64,000 nt of DNA, taken from contig QKWP01000197.1 in assembly GCA_003550325.1 (NCBI GenBank), positions 20,526 through 84,525 of the forward strand, read 5' to 3'. Positions 46,580-58,474 of this stretch are shown one piece after another. The notes under the pieces are model-generated. The model was not told where the DNA came from and searched no databases. It was given only the letters and a program-made list of their open reading frames with translations. This DNA comes from Gigaspora rosea. Lineage: Eukaryota; Glomeromycota; Glomeromycetes; Diversisporales; Gigasporaceae. Made by a program: the position numbers and the translations under genes. The stretch's first letter is position 1. Every line of letters starts with the position of its first letter.

Positions 46580-49500
46580 AGAAAAAACTTTTAAAGCTAA
46601 ATAAATCATTAGAAATCGATTCAAATGATGTATTTGCTTTAAACGAGCGTGGAATAGTTTATTACACGATTAACAAATATGAAGAATCACTTGCAGATTT
46701 AAATAAATCATTAGAAATCGATCCAAATAATGTATTTGCTTTAAAAGTACGTGGAATAGTTTATCGCACGATTAACAAATATGAAGAATCACTTGCAGAT
46801 TTAAATAAATCATTAGAAATCGATCCAAATAATGTATTTGCTTTAAAAGTACGTGGAATAGTTTATCGCACGATTAACAAATATGAAGAATCACTTGCAG
46901 ATTTAAATAAATCATTAGAAATCGATCCAAATAATGTATTTGCTTTAAAAGTACGTGGAATAGTTTATCGCACGATTAACAAATATGAAGAATCACTTGC
47001 AGATTTAAATAAATCATTAGAAATCGATCCAAATAATGTATTTGCTTTAAAAGAACGTGGAATAGTTTATCGCATGATTAACAAATATGAAGAATCAATT
47101 GCAGATTTAAATAAATTATTAGAAGTCAATCCAAAAGATGTATTTGCTTTATACGAACGTGGAATAGTTTATCGCACGATTAACAAATATGAAGAATCAC
47201 TTGCAGATTTAAATAAATTATTAGAAATCGATCCAAATAATGTATTTACATTAATCGGACGTGGAATAGTTTATCGCACTATTAACAAATATGAAGAATC
47301 ACTTTTAGATTTAAATAAATCATTAGAAATCGATCCAAATAATGTATTTGCTTTAAAAGAACGCGGTGCAACATATCGCATGATGAATAAATATGAAGAA
47401 TCAATTGCAGATTTAAATCATTAGAAATCGATCCAAATAATGTATTTGCTTTAAAAGAACGCGGAGCAACATATCGCATGATGAATAAATATGAAGAATC
47501 AATTGCAGATTTAAATCATTAGAAATCGATCCAAATAATGTATTTGCTTTAAAAGAACGCGGAGCAACATATCGCATGATGAATAAATATGAAGAATCAA
47601 TTGCAGATTTAAATCATTAGAAATCGATCCAAATAATGTATTTGCTTTAAAAGAACGCGGAGCAACATATCGCATGATGAATAAATATGAAGAATCAATT
47701 GCAGATTTAAATCATTAGAAATCGATCCAAATAATGTATTTGCTTTAAAAGAACGCGGAGCAACATATCGCATGATGAATAAATATGAAGAATCAATTGC
47801 AGATTTAAATCATTAGAAATCGATCCAAATAATGTATTTGCTTTAAAAGAACGCGGAGCAACATATCGCATGATGAATAAATATGAAGAATCAATTGCAG
47901 ATTTAAATCATTAGAAATCGATCCAAATAATGTATTTGCTTTAAAAGAACGCGGAGCAACATATCGCATGATGAATAAATATGAAGAATCAATTGTAGAT
48001 TTAAATAAATCATTAGAAATCGATCCAAATAATGCAATTACATTAAGAGAACGCGGTGTAACATATCCCAGGATGAACAGATATGAAGAACCACTTTTAG
48101 ATTTAATTAAATCATTAGAAATCGATCCAAATGATGTATTTGCTTTAAACGAACGTGGGATAGTTTATCGCACGATTAACAAATATGAAGAATCACTTGC
48201 AGATTTAAATAAATCATTAGAAATCGATCCAAATAATGTATTTACATTAATCGGACGTGGAATAGTTTATTGCACGATTAACAAATATGAAGAATCACTT
48301 GTAGATTTAAATAAATCATTAGAAATCGATACAAATAATGTATTTGCTTTAAAAGAACGCGGTACAATATATCGCATGATGAATAAATATGAAGAATCTA
48401 TTGCAGATTTAAATAAATCATTAGAAATCGATCCAAATAATGCAATTACATTAAGAGAACGCGGTGCAACATATCGCATGATGAATAAGTATGAAGAATC
48501 AATTGCAGATTTAAATAAATCATTAGAAATCAATCCAAATGATGCAATTACATTAAACGAACGCGGTGCAACATATCGCATGATGAACAGATATATAGAA
48601 TCAATTGTAGATTTAAATAAATCATTAGAAATCAATCCAAATAATGTATTTGCTTTAAACGAACGTGGAATATTTTATCACACGATTAACAAATATGAAG
48701 AATCACTTGCAGATTTAAATAAATCATTAGAAATCGATCCAAATAATGTATTTGCTTTAAAAGAACGCGGTGCAACATATCGCATGATGAATAAATATGA
48801 AGAATCAATTGTAGATTTAAATAAATCATTAGAAATCAATCCAAATGATGCAATTACATTAAACGAGCGCGGTGCAACATATCGCAAGATGAACAAATAT
48901 AAATTATCACTTTTAGATTTAAATAAATCATTAGAAATCGATCCAAATAATGTATTTGCTTTAAACGAACGTGGTATAGTTTATCACATGATTAACAAAT
49001 ATAAAAAATCACTTGCAGATTTAAATAAATCATTAGAAATCGATCCAAATGATGCAATTATATTAAGAGAACGCGGTATATTATATCGCATGATGAATAA
49101 ATATGAAGAATCACTTGCAGATTTAAATAAATCATTAGAAATCGATCCAAATAATGTAATTACATTAAGAGAACGCGGTGTAACATATTCCAGGATGAAC
49201 AGATATGAAGAACCACTTTTAGATTTAATTAAATCATTAGAAATCGATCCAAATGATGTATTTGCTTTAAACGAACGTGGGATAGTTTATCGCACGATTA
49301 ACAAATATGAAGAATCACTTGCAGATTTAAATAAATCATTAGAAATCGATCCAAAAAATAATACAATTACATTAGGAGAACGCGGTGCAACATATTACAT
49401 GATGGGCAGATATGAAGAATCACTTGCAGATTTAAATAAATCATTAGAAATCGATTCAAATAGTGCAATTACATTACGCGACCGCGGTATGTCATATCGC

Positions 49501-49680
49501 ATGATGAATAAATATGAAGAATCAATCGCAGATTTTAATAAATCATTAGAAATCAATCCAAATGATGCATTTACTTTAAGAGTACGTGGTGCAACATATC
49601 GTAGTATGAACAGATTTAAAGAATCACTTGCAGATTTAAATAAATCATTAGAAATCGATCCAAATGATATATGGGGTGTT
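46580..49680 (+). repeat. TPR-coding tandem array, 102-bp units
   Basis: Units encode EESLADLNKSLEIDPNN followed by FALKERGIVYRTINKY or close variants, 34 residues, with the usual TPR small/large residue pattern. Several neighbouring units (46680-47080) are identical at DNA level, showing recent unit duplication. On the opposite strand the repeats give long spurious frames (47282-49685) reading IYLNLQ or LFKSAIDSSYLF. Confidence 0.95.
47413..47967 (+). repeat. Six frameshifted 98-bp TPR units
   Basis: TTAAATCATTAG replaces TTAAATAAATCATTAG at 47413, 47511, 47609, 47707, 47805 and 47903, exactly 98 bases apart, so each unit lost the same AAAT. The units look identical base for base. Each deletion creates an immediate stop (DLNH, then TAG). 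The six losses add up to 24 bases, so the frame after the block equals the frame before it. Confidence 0.92.
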
Positions 49681-50013
49681 ATCAATTAAAACAGCCCTTT
49701 TTTGCATATAGTTTATTTTGAGATAATTGAGTTTAATCATTTGTTTTGATTTTCGGACTGATCCGGGATTAATTAAATTTCACGATTTTGATTGGTTAAA
49801 TATAGCAGGTGACTATCGGATAATCTCGTGATGTATTGGCCTTACGCGGACTCGTGTAATTTTTCTTTTACAATTATCTTGATTTTTTATTATTCAAATT
49901 GACCTTCATTTATAATTGAAAAATATTGGTAATGTCAAATTTTATATAAATCTAATGAAAACTCATTTTTCAAAAAATTGCAAAAATGGGCTGTTTTAAT
50001 AGATAACACCCCA
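49672..50013. mobile_element. 342-bp Tc1-like MITE inside the TPR gene
   Basis: Ends TGGGGTGTTATCAATTAAAA and, inverted from the right, TGGGGTGTTATCTATTAAAA, continuing as CAGCCC. TA lies on both sides (49670-49671, 50014-50015). Removing the element and one TA gives CCAAATGATATATTTGC, one base different from the normal repeat CCAAATGATGTATTTGC. Reading into the element adds WGVIN and a stop at 49689. Confidence 0.93.
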
Positions 50014-50224
50014 TATTTGCTTTAAGTGAATGTGGAATAGTTTACCGCACGATTAACAAATATGAAAAATCACTTGCAGATTTAAATAAATCATTGGAAA
50101 TAAACCCAAATGATGCAGACGCATTAAGAGAACGTGAAATAACCTATCAGCTATATGATGATCTATTTATATATAAACTTAAAAACTTATCTAAAAAACT
50201 TAAACCAAAACAAAAGTTGCAATA

Positions 50225-50487
50225 AAAATTCAATTTGATTTTTTACATGATCACAAATCCGGACGCATTATATACCATCTCTAATTGAATAAAGTAAATC
50301 ACGTTACCCCGAAAAAAAACATACTTTCAAATATTTATATAAACTGCATTCAAAAAATAATTAAATCATTCAATAATTGTTTTTGTTTTCTTGAGAATTA
50401 GCGACCCATTCATGCAAACTTAAAGATTTAAAATACTTAAGTCTTTGTAATGCTGCATAAATAATGTATATAATTTAAACATAAATA
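50225..50487. other. Downstream flank of the kinase-TPR gene
   Basis: AT-rich, no further frame. Presumably the 3' UTR and intergenic sequence. Confidence 0.35.
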
Positions 50488-53400
50488 CAGTCAGACCTCC
50501 CTATAGTCACACCTATATTGTCACACCTCTATTTAAACACCCAATTTTGTGCGACAGACTTAAAACATAGTAAAAAAACCTCATTATAGTCACAAATCAC
50601 TTATAAGCACTATCACCATAAAAATTTGATTTTTTAACAATTTTATTAATAAAAAACCTCATTATAATCACCAATTTTTAACTAAATACGGATTATAAAA
50701 TCTGATTGGCCAATATTCATATTCATGTATATTTAAATTATCTATTAAAGCTTTTTAAAGGTTTTACAACAAATAACTTTTGATCCAATGATCCGATTTG
50801 GATGAAACAACTACCAAAATGTTTGTCTCAATGAGATAATCCTAATGAGCCCAAAATTGTTAAAATTGAATCACGCGCTCTTGATATCATTAAGGATTTG
50901 TATCAATTTACATGTTTAAGAATTGATTAAATTTAAATATCTGTGTAAAAAATCTTTAAGTGGTAATCCGCAATTAAAGGGTCAAAATTTTATAGTAAAA
51001 ATCGGCGGAGATTTACTAATTGCCTTATATAGAAGTGAAATGCCATACATTTCTGATCATAATAAAAAGCCCTATAGTAAACAATCAATAAATACTCATA
51101 TCGTTTCATATACTAACGTGATTTGAATGATTTAACTATTATTAGAATCAGAAAAGTTGGTTCTGCAAAGTTTAATTAAAAATTATAAAAGTTTTGCTTA
51201 GTAAAAAAATACTTTTATGTGTAGAAAAGCCCTATTCGCATACTAAAAGAATTTACTATTAAATGCCTGCCGTAATTTATTATAAAATGATCATCATTTT
51301 TTACCCTTTATCTGTGATTTACCACTTAATGATCTTACTATTTTGTAATTAAATTTGAATGTTTTTGGACTCTTTGTAATTGTCTTATTGAGTCAAACAC
51401 TCTGGTATTGTTTTATCCAAATTGGGCCACTGGATTAAATTTTTTAATAGTATTTCAAATATGTGCAAATATATTACTTATTTTCTGTGGTCAAGATAAG
51501 GAGTTTACTATCACCAAAAAGCTTTTATCGTTCATACAAGCACATAAACAAATTTAGTCTGACATATATTGGACAATTAATCAACTTTGAAGGGAAAAAT
51601 ATGATTACTTGGCAACAATTAAAAAAGTCTTAGGCCTTTCAAGCCAAGAAAAGAAAGCTTATTGGTTCGTGGAATTAGAAAGAGAGATAATTATAGATAC
51701 AGACACAAGAAAAATTGCAGCAAGTCTTAATGTGCCAGAACCGAATTCACTAGCCCTGGAGCTCAAAAAGACCTTTATTTCAGAGGACCGATGAGTAAAG
51801 GACTGGGTTGTATATAATGGTAATACAAACAACCAAGAATACGGTAGAATAATACAAAAGGGTAAAAAAGAAGTGCTTGTTGAACATTGGCATGATAGTT
51901 TATCTCAAAAGTCATCAAATGTCTGCATTGTCAAATGTGAAGGCTATCAAATCGGTGAAGAAAGTAGTAATGGCATATATACAAGCTGGATCAAGAAGGA
52001 AGACATTGTAGGGTGCTTCCAAGCCCATATAGAGAAAGTGATAAATGTAAATTTTCCCAATAAATTTAAATATGGTTTCTGGTATAAGGAAAAAGAAAAG
52101 AATAAGTAGCATAGCTTCAAAAGAACAAATTTTCAGTAATATTAGCATAATTTTTTTTTCAGTGAATACAATTCGCCAACATACTTGTCATTTTCATAAA
52201 GATAAATAAAATTAGATTTTTGCGGTAAAAATAAAACCAAACAAACGGAGTTTTCCGTGTCCGTAAACATTTGACTACTTAATAGTGTATAAGAATGTAA
52301 TCTATCTAAAAATAAATCGGCATTAATAAAAGAGGCAACTGTTTGGAAATAGAATTAATTTTGAAGAAGCTAGAGAGTGAAACAGAGTATCTTTTAGTAA
52401 ATAGTTTTAGGAAAAATTTAGATAGGAAATGTGAATGTTTCATTTTTTACACAGATAGTTTTTTAGTAGAGAGCTTGGGTAATAATAATCACTGTTGCAT
52501 AATGGGAGCTGGGTGGGTTCAAATAAGCGACATGGAGAAAGAAATTTTGGATACAATGTCAATTAAAGCATTTCAATGGCCATCATTAACAAAGGCAGAA
52601 CTCATAGCAATATGGGCCATGCTTTTAACAATTCCAAGTGAAGCAGAAGTTATAGTTTACACAGATAGTGTGGCAGCAATCTGTGCGATGGAATCAGGAT
52701 TTTTTCTTGAATTAGCAAGAAGAGTGCAAAAGCGGTCTAATTTTTTCTGATAGAAAAATCATAGATCTAATAAAAACTAAAAACATTACCCTTGAGCTCA
52801 ATAAGGTAAAAGCGCATAGCAATAACAAATGGAACAACTTGGCAGACAAACTAGCAAAGAAAGGTTGTGAAGCATCAGAAACAATTCAAGTAGAAGTAGG
52901 AGAAAGTTCAAGATTCCAAAGTGTTTTATTTTGGAAAATTGGCTAGTAGAGATGCTGCCTTGAGCTTTTATCAAAACACTCAATAACATGTATATAGGTG
53001 CTAAGTGGTAGCTTTCACAAAGTTTGTATAATATAGTACAAAACAACAGTTACAACGACAAAAGCTGGTTGATGTTCTGGAAGAAGCTCAAGGAAGTAAA
53101 TGGTATACAAGGTTCAACAACTAGAAGAAGTAAAAAAGCTTGTTTTATTATCAAATACCTTTCAGAAAATCTACCTCTTCTCGACCTATTAAATAGGAGA
53201 AGACCAGATCTATACGAATCTTCAAATTGTCTGAGCTGCAATACAGAAACAAGGAAGTACATAATCATTTGGCTGAATGTGAAGGCTATGAAATTTCATG
53301 ATGGAGTATTCAATCGGTAGCAGCAGAATTTGCTTAGAACAATCTGCCAAAAGACATTCAAAAGTGACTGCCCAAACAGAAGTTGATAAATCTAATTTTT

Positions 53401-54155
53401 GGAGAAAATCAAAAGAAGATAATTAGTATACGAAAAGGGTTGATTAAGGGTTTGTTCTGTTACAAAGCTCAGATAAGAATTCAAAAGCAGCTTCGCTCTA
53501 ACAGAATAACAAATCATATTATTGAAGATGTTCTAAACATAACATGAAATAGTCTTTTTGAAATTATTTGAAAAGACCATTGCCAGATAGTAAATGAATG
53601 GGAGGAAGAAAGTGGCATTGCACAAAAAGAAAAACAGAGAAAAAAGGCTAGACAGAAGGTGAAAAAAAAGAAAATTGAAGAAAACAAAATTTCGGAAGGC
53701 CAGAAGGAGCGTAAAAAGAAGTAGAAAGAAAAGGTTTTAGAAAGATTAAAATGATGGGAAGTTTGGTGAAAGAAGGGATGTTAGGCTTCATCGAGAGGAG
53801 TAAAAAGCCCTTTTGGTATGGCTTCTGATGGGTCACCACCGAAACCTGTTTCGTTAGGAAAACAGTGCGACAGGGTACACTTAGGTCCTTTTTAGGAAAC
53901 TGAGTGGTGTTAGGCTTATATAAGAAAAAACTGTATATTTTGTAAATATATTTTAGCTTAGTATTCTTCTGTTTACTCGCAAGTATCTAGCAGACTCATC
54001 AAAGAAAATAAAAAAAAAATATATGTATATATATATTACTTATTGGCCTTTAGTCATGTGACCATAGCAAGGAATTTTATTTATAGTCACACCTCTATAC
54101 AATCACCAAACTAGGGCATGATGGACTTGGTGATTATAGAGAGGTCCAACTGCAT
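50488..54155. mobile_element. 3.7-kb TIR element hosting a LINE part
   Basis: The ends read CAGTCAGACCTCCCTATAGT on the left (about 50490) and, inverted, GCAGTTGGACCTCTCTATAA on the right (about 54150). Further CCTCATTATAGTCAC and TATAGTCACACCTCTA words lie inside. A pair of the 125-bp repeats in opposite orientation sits at 50765 and 51345-51445. The terminus type is pogo/Tc1-like. The middle is occupied by a LINE-type coding region. No DDE transposase is visible. Confidence 0.6.
51546..54030 (+). pseudogene. LINE-type ORF C-terminal part: RNase H and zinc finger, with poly-A tail
   Basis: An upstream segment, 51601-52109 (ITWQQLKK, then LGLSSQEKKAYWFVELEREI, later IQKGKKEVLVEHWHDSL), precedes an RNase H domain at 52343-52900. 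That domain has FYTDSF (Asp), KAELIAIW (Glu), VYTDSVAAI (Asp), and HSNNKWNNLADKLAKKG (Asp), the four acidic sites of RNase HI. A frameshift lies near 52733. A Cys/His motif, CLSCNTE, then (shifted frame) HLAEC, follows at 53225-53275, then a Lys-rich tail with EWEEESGIAQKEKQRKKARQ. TAAATATATTTTAG and an A-rich tail (about 54003-54020) end it. No RT domain is present, so the copy is 5' truncated or the family differs from a classical LINE. Several stops make it dead. Confidence 0.65.
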
Positions 54156-54267
54156 ATGTAATTATTTAAAATTTAAATAAACTATGTATACAATTTATTG
54201 CAATCACAAATTTTTTTAATAAAAACAATGAAATTTAAGAGAATTTTGAACCAATTTCATTTATACA

Positions 54268-54440
54268 AACATGGTGCAAAATGAAGGTACTAACTAGAGA
54301 AATCCTGAAATGAAGAGAGTAGCCAAAATACAACTATCCCTTCAAAGTTTTTTCTTGGACTATTTTTGCAAAAAAAGGTATAACTTCTACTTGTGAAATT
54401 ATATTGAATGATAAGAAAGAATGTAGTACTGTACCTAGTG
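54268..54440 (+). pseudogene. Fragment of an unrecognised gene, copy 2
   Basis: Matches the minus-strand fragment at 7425-7612: ATGGTGCAAAATGAAGGTAC, then (after a TAG) NPEMKRVAKIQL, a deletion of about 20 bases, a segment equivalent to FKVLSWTIF, and CEIILNDKKECSTVP. Flanks differ at the left but both are followed by TGTTGGAAATCTT-like sequence here and at 26412, linking this fragment with the dispersed 1.2-kb repeat. Confidence 0.4.
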
Positions 54441-54589
54441 TTGGAAATCTTATGTTTTCATGTTCTCATAAGAACATCACTTTTAATTTAAGAACATTTT
54501 AAAATTTAAGATATTCTCTATTAAATTTTTTTTGAAAACATTAAGTTTGAAAAATATGTTCTCTATGCAAATATATAAAGTAATAAAAA

Positions 54590-56040
54590 TTATTTTAAGA
54601 GTTTTTCTAGGCACCTCTGGACAGAAATATATAACTTATATATCTCTAGCTTCTCAGCCAACCAAAACTCAAAAAAGTCAGATAATTAGCATTTATATGT
54701 TAATTTGACCTTTGGCAACTAGCTGCCCGAACATGCATGGCATGTACAGGATATTCTAATCAACTCTAATTAGATTATCTTACTGCTATATATGTACATA
54801 TATGTTATATATTTTGTTTTTTATTTTTTTATTTCTTTTAGTTCTCTTTTGGTTTGAACTCAACTACTGCTTTTTTTTCTTTTAGGTATATAGTTGTCTT
54901 TCATCACAGTATCAGTACAAATTTTATGGCTTTTGCTTTTTCTATCATATCTTCTAGTTTGTACTTAAAAACACTTTTTTTTTTCTAAGTATGTAGTTGA
55001 GTCTTTATTGGAGCTTGTACTTTTATTTTTTTGGTTTCTTTTGGTTTGCACTTTGCTTTCATTTTTTTAATTCTGGTTAGCTTCACTTGACTAACACTTT
55101 TTTTTCTTCCAGGTATATAGTTAAGTTTTTGTCTTGATTTGGTATAAATTTTATTGTTAAAGTATGATTTTCATTTTCAATCTCTTTTGGTTTCACTTGA
55201 CTATCTCTTTTTCTTCTTTCTGGTATATAGTTGAGTCCTTATCATTGGTTTCAGTGTAAAATTCATTGTTGGATTGTGGTTTTTGCCTTTTTAGCTTTAT
55301 TTGGTTTGCAATTGCTACCAGGTATGATATGTAGTTTTTTATTGAAATTTGTACTTTCATTTTTTCAGCTTGCATTTGCACACTTCTAGTATGTACTTAA
55401 GTTTTTGTTTTGGAGTTTGTATAAATTTGTCACTTGAGTTTCAAACTTTCAAGTATGTAGCTGAGTCTTTGTTATCAAAGTCAGTATAATTTTATTGTTA
55501 AAGTTTATAGCATTTGTTCCTTTAGTTTTAAAAAATTTTCATTAAATTTATGCTTTTGTTTTTTCAGTTTCATTTAGTTTTATTTGACTAATACTTTTTT
55601 TTTTATCCAGGTGTGTAGTTAAGTTTTTATTTTGGAATTAGTATAAATTTTGTTGTTGAAGTTTGTAATTTTATCTTTTGGTTTCTTTTTGGTTTCACTT
55701 GACTACTGCTTTTCATTTTTCTGGTATGTAGTTGAGTTCTCATTATTGGTGTCTGTATAAAATTCATTGTTGAATTGTGGTTTTTGTTTTCAGTTTCATT
55801 TGGTTGCAATTGCTACCAGGTATATAGTTTATTGAAATTTATGCCTTCATTTTTTAGTTTGCATTTGCACACTTCTAGTATATAGTTATATCAGTTTGAT
55901 TTTTGAAATAATGATTATTTTTGATGCACTCTTTAAGAAACTAGTTGACATTCAATAAAAATAATCTACAGGATGTATCAACTAGTTGATATCCAATAAA
56001 ATTTTACAAAGCACATAGTTGGTAAGCAGATCACACAATA
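54590..56040. repeat. Dispersed repeat, long version with internal array
   Basis: Both ends match 28190-28560; the interior holds the tandem array at 54840-55870. Confidence 0.55.
54840..55870. repeat. Tandem repeat of about 100-120 bp units
   Basis: About ten units share AGGTATATAGTTGAGT, then TTGTTATTGGT-type, AAATTTTATTGTT, TTTTCAGTTTCATTTGGTTT and TTGACTACTGCTTTTT. Minus-strand frames (55193-55381, 55627-55809) are repeat-derived Asn/Lys-rich and not convincing. Confidence 0.75.
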
Positions 56041-57520
56041 CTTTCATTACATTTTTCTAAAGACCCAAGTAATTTATACATATATATATACAATATAGAA
56101 TGTCATATCTAATAGTATTTTATGTCAAAATCCCAACAAGAATCCTGACAGGGCCAAAATCCTGACAAAATTAGCTAGAATTACTTTTTAATATTGGCTA
56201 TTTTTTTAGGATTTTAACTCTCTTGTCAGGTTTCTAACAATCCAAAATAGTGAATCTCTTATACTGGTATTAAATTTTGTTTTTAGCAAGAACTTACAAT
56301 AGTAAAAGCTCTAATGTATTATTGATTTTTCCTTCTAATGGAGTTTAGTAAGATACTGCCTAATTGTAATTATTATAAACAAACTATGCTCAAGTCTCTC
56401 TATTTTTCAATCTATGCTTATATTATAGAGTTTACTAGGAATAACTTGCTATAAGCAATGAAAAATTAAGATTTATGAAAAATTTTCTTATATTACTAAT
56501 AGTTAATAGTGATATCATATTTTAACAAATTAGCTATAATATTTAATTCTAATATATCAGATGAGTGAAATTGTTGCTTGGTTTGGTCGTAATTTGTTTT
56601 TTTTCTTTAACAAAAAAATTTAAAAGGTTAGTGAAGAATTGCTAAACTACAACAGAACAAAGGGGTTTAGATGTAATGGTCTAATTAATATTTAAAACTT
56701 CAAGCCACTGTTTTAATTGACAAATGCTTTTTTTGGTTATTGATGATATTAAATAACCACTAAAGAAACTATAAAAAATAAACATTCTATAATATTACTC
56801 TCAATGAGGTAATCATTTTTGCAAAAATACTCTAGAAACAATTATATATGATGTTTGGGTAGAACATTTTTTGAAAAGTTGAATAGTATGCTTCAATTCA
56901 ATATTATTTTATGATTTCATAGACATGTGTGTCCATAAAGTTATATGATAGTATTAAATAGCATTCAAACTATGCTATTTAATTTGTTGAATTTAATTTT
57001 AGTATAAAGATATAACTTAATTAAAATGATTAGGAATTTGCAAGTAATGAAAAAAATAAAATAAAAATATGTTTGTTAAAATAATATTATTCGATTTTAT
57101 ATGAATGCAATTTTATTCAATAAACAGAAAAAATTTATATAATAATCAAAGCAAAAGCATATATATTTATAAAATTCAAACTTTTACATATAGAAAGCTA
57201 AAAAGGACAGGTTGAATAGAATTGTTATCTTTCAAATATCTTTTCATAATTGCAGATTTTTAAAATAAATTATCTCTTCAATCCTAATTACACTTTTATA
57301 ATAGTATTTGATTAATATATTGAGCTCATTTTGACAGATTTTGTAATTAACTTTTTGATATTTTTTTTAGCAAATTCAGAATACTAGTATACTATCTAAA
57401 GTTGTAAAATAAAGTTAGATAAATCTAAATCTACTATAGTACTAATTATTAATGATCTGTTTTAATAGAAATATTACTTCTTAGAGGTCAATTAGATTTT
57501 TAAATGATATAACTTGTAAA
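56041..57520. other. AT-rich stretch
   Basis: A weak inverted pair, CAAAATCCTGACAAAATTAG (56155) against a partial complement near 56205-56245, suggests a small MITE. Otherwise no gene or repeat recognised. Confidence 0.35.
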
Positions 57521-58474
57521 CAAATATAGTCACACTCCTATATAATCATACTATTGGGACTGATAAAAAGTGTTCTTATATAGAAATGTACTTATATAAA
57601 AAGTAATTTTTATATGTTTAATAGTACATTAGCAAATTATATATACGTATATATGTAATCTTACATAAAATATTACGGACTATAATATTACAAAAATCTT
57701 ACGATTGATACAGTATATTATATAATATATTACGTTATATTACGGTAATATTACTATATGTTGGCAAAACCTATGGGATTTGGGATTGGGCTATAGACAA
57801 ACCCAGACAAATAGGTTTGTTCATCTATATTTAAAATCCCATGTGGCAAAACTGGACAAATCCTAATCCCAAATCAGGACCCCGAAGAACTCTGATACAA
57901 CTTAGATGATTCTAAAAAAGAAAATTTTGCATAGAAATTCATCAAACATTGCATTTTTATATAGTAAAATTTCAAATTTTGCTCTATTTTATACATCTAT
58001 TTGGCTAAAATACTGCTAAAATTATACAAACTCAGATCTGAGTTGTATCAAAGTTCTTCAGGGTCCTCCCAAATCCCAAACCTATCCCAAATCCCAATCC
58101 CAAATCTCAAATTTAAAATTTAACATTTAAAATTCTAATTTAAATTCTACAAACTATATTATTAAAAGAAGTGCAGTAAATTATGTAATTAGGGTTCACA
58201 TAGGTCCTGTCCCTCCTCTTTAGTAATAGAACTATTGACCAATCAAATTTTATAAAATTTAAAAAAAACTCAAAAACGTCTTTGACTTGAAAATAAACTA
58301 CACCACAATCGACAAAAGTTGTTACATAGTAATATCAAAATTTTACTAAGCAAATCGATTAAATTGTTTAAGTAAACTTATTTAAAATGTCAAAATACAC
58401 TTATTACAAAATTTTTATAAGTATTAGAGAATTTTTATTAATTGATTTTTGATTTTTATTTATTTTTTTTTTTT

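Larger units (their letters stand above)
45055..50224 (+). pseudogene. Kinase-TPR gene, plus-strand copy, best preserved
   Basis: Inferred exons: 45055-45258, 45330-45399, 45691 (or 45697)-45872, 45943-46251, 46325 onward, all bounded by GT...AG. The order is IGEGGFGKVYRA loop, VAIKSF lysine, EYANSGTLRSYL, IIHRDL, then KKSDVYSVGVLMWEISSGYP, CWQHDPESRPDI, and about 30 TPR units of 34 residues. Compared with the minus copy, 37 bases are missing after HSTNI (near 45953-45966), removing the DFG segment and changing frame, so the kinase cannot be active. Six frameshifted TPR units (47413-47912) and a MITE (49672-50013) break the array. The last repeats and a Lys-rich tail continue at 50014-50224. 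A TPR-only protein from 47968 or a spliced variant cannot be excluded. Confidence 0.85.

Noticed and set aside
47282-49685. Long minus-strand frames opposite the TPR array
   Set aside because: Shadows of the 102-bp unit; the plus strand encodes proper TPRs with kinase exons upstream.
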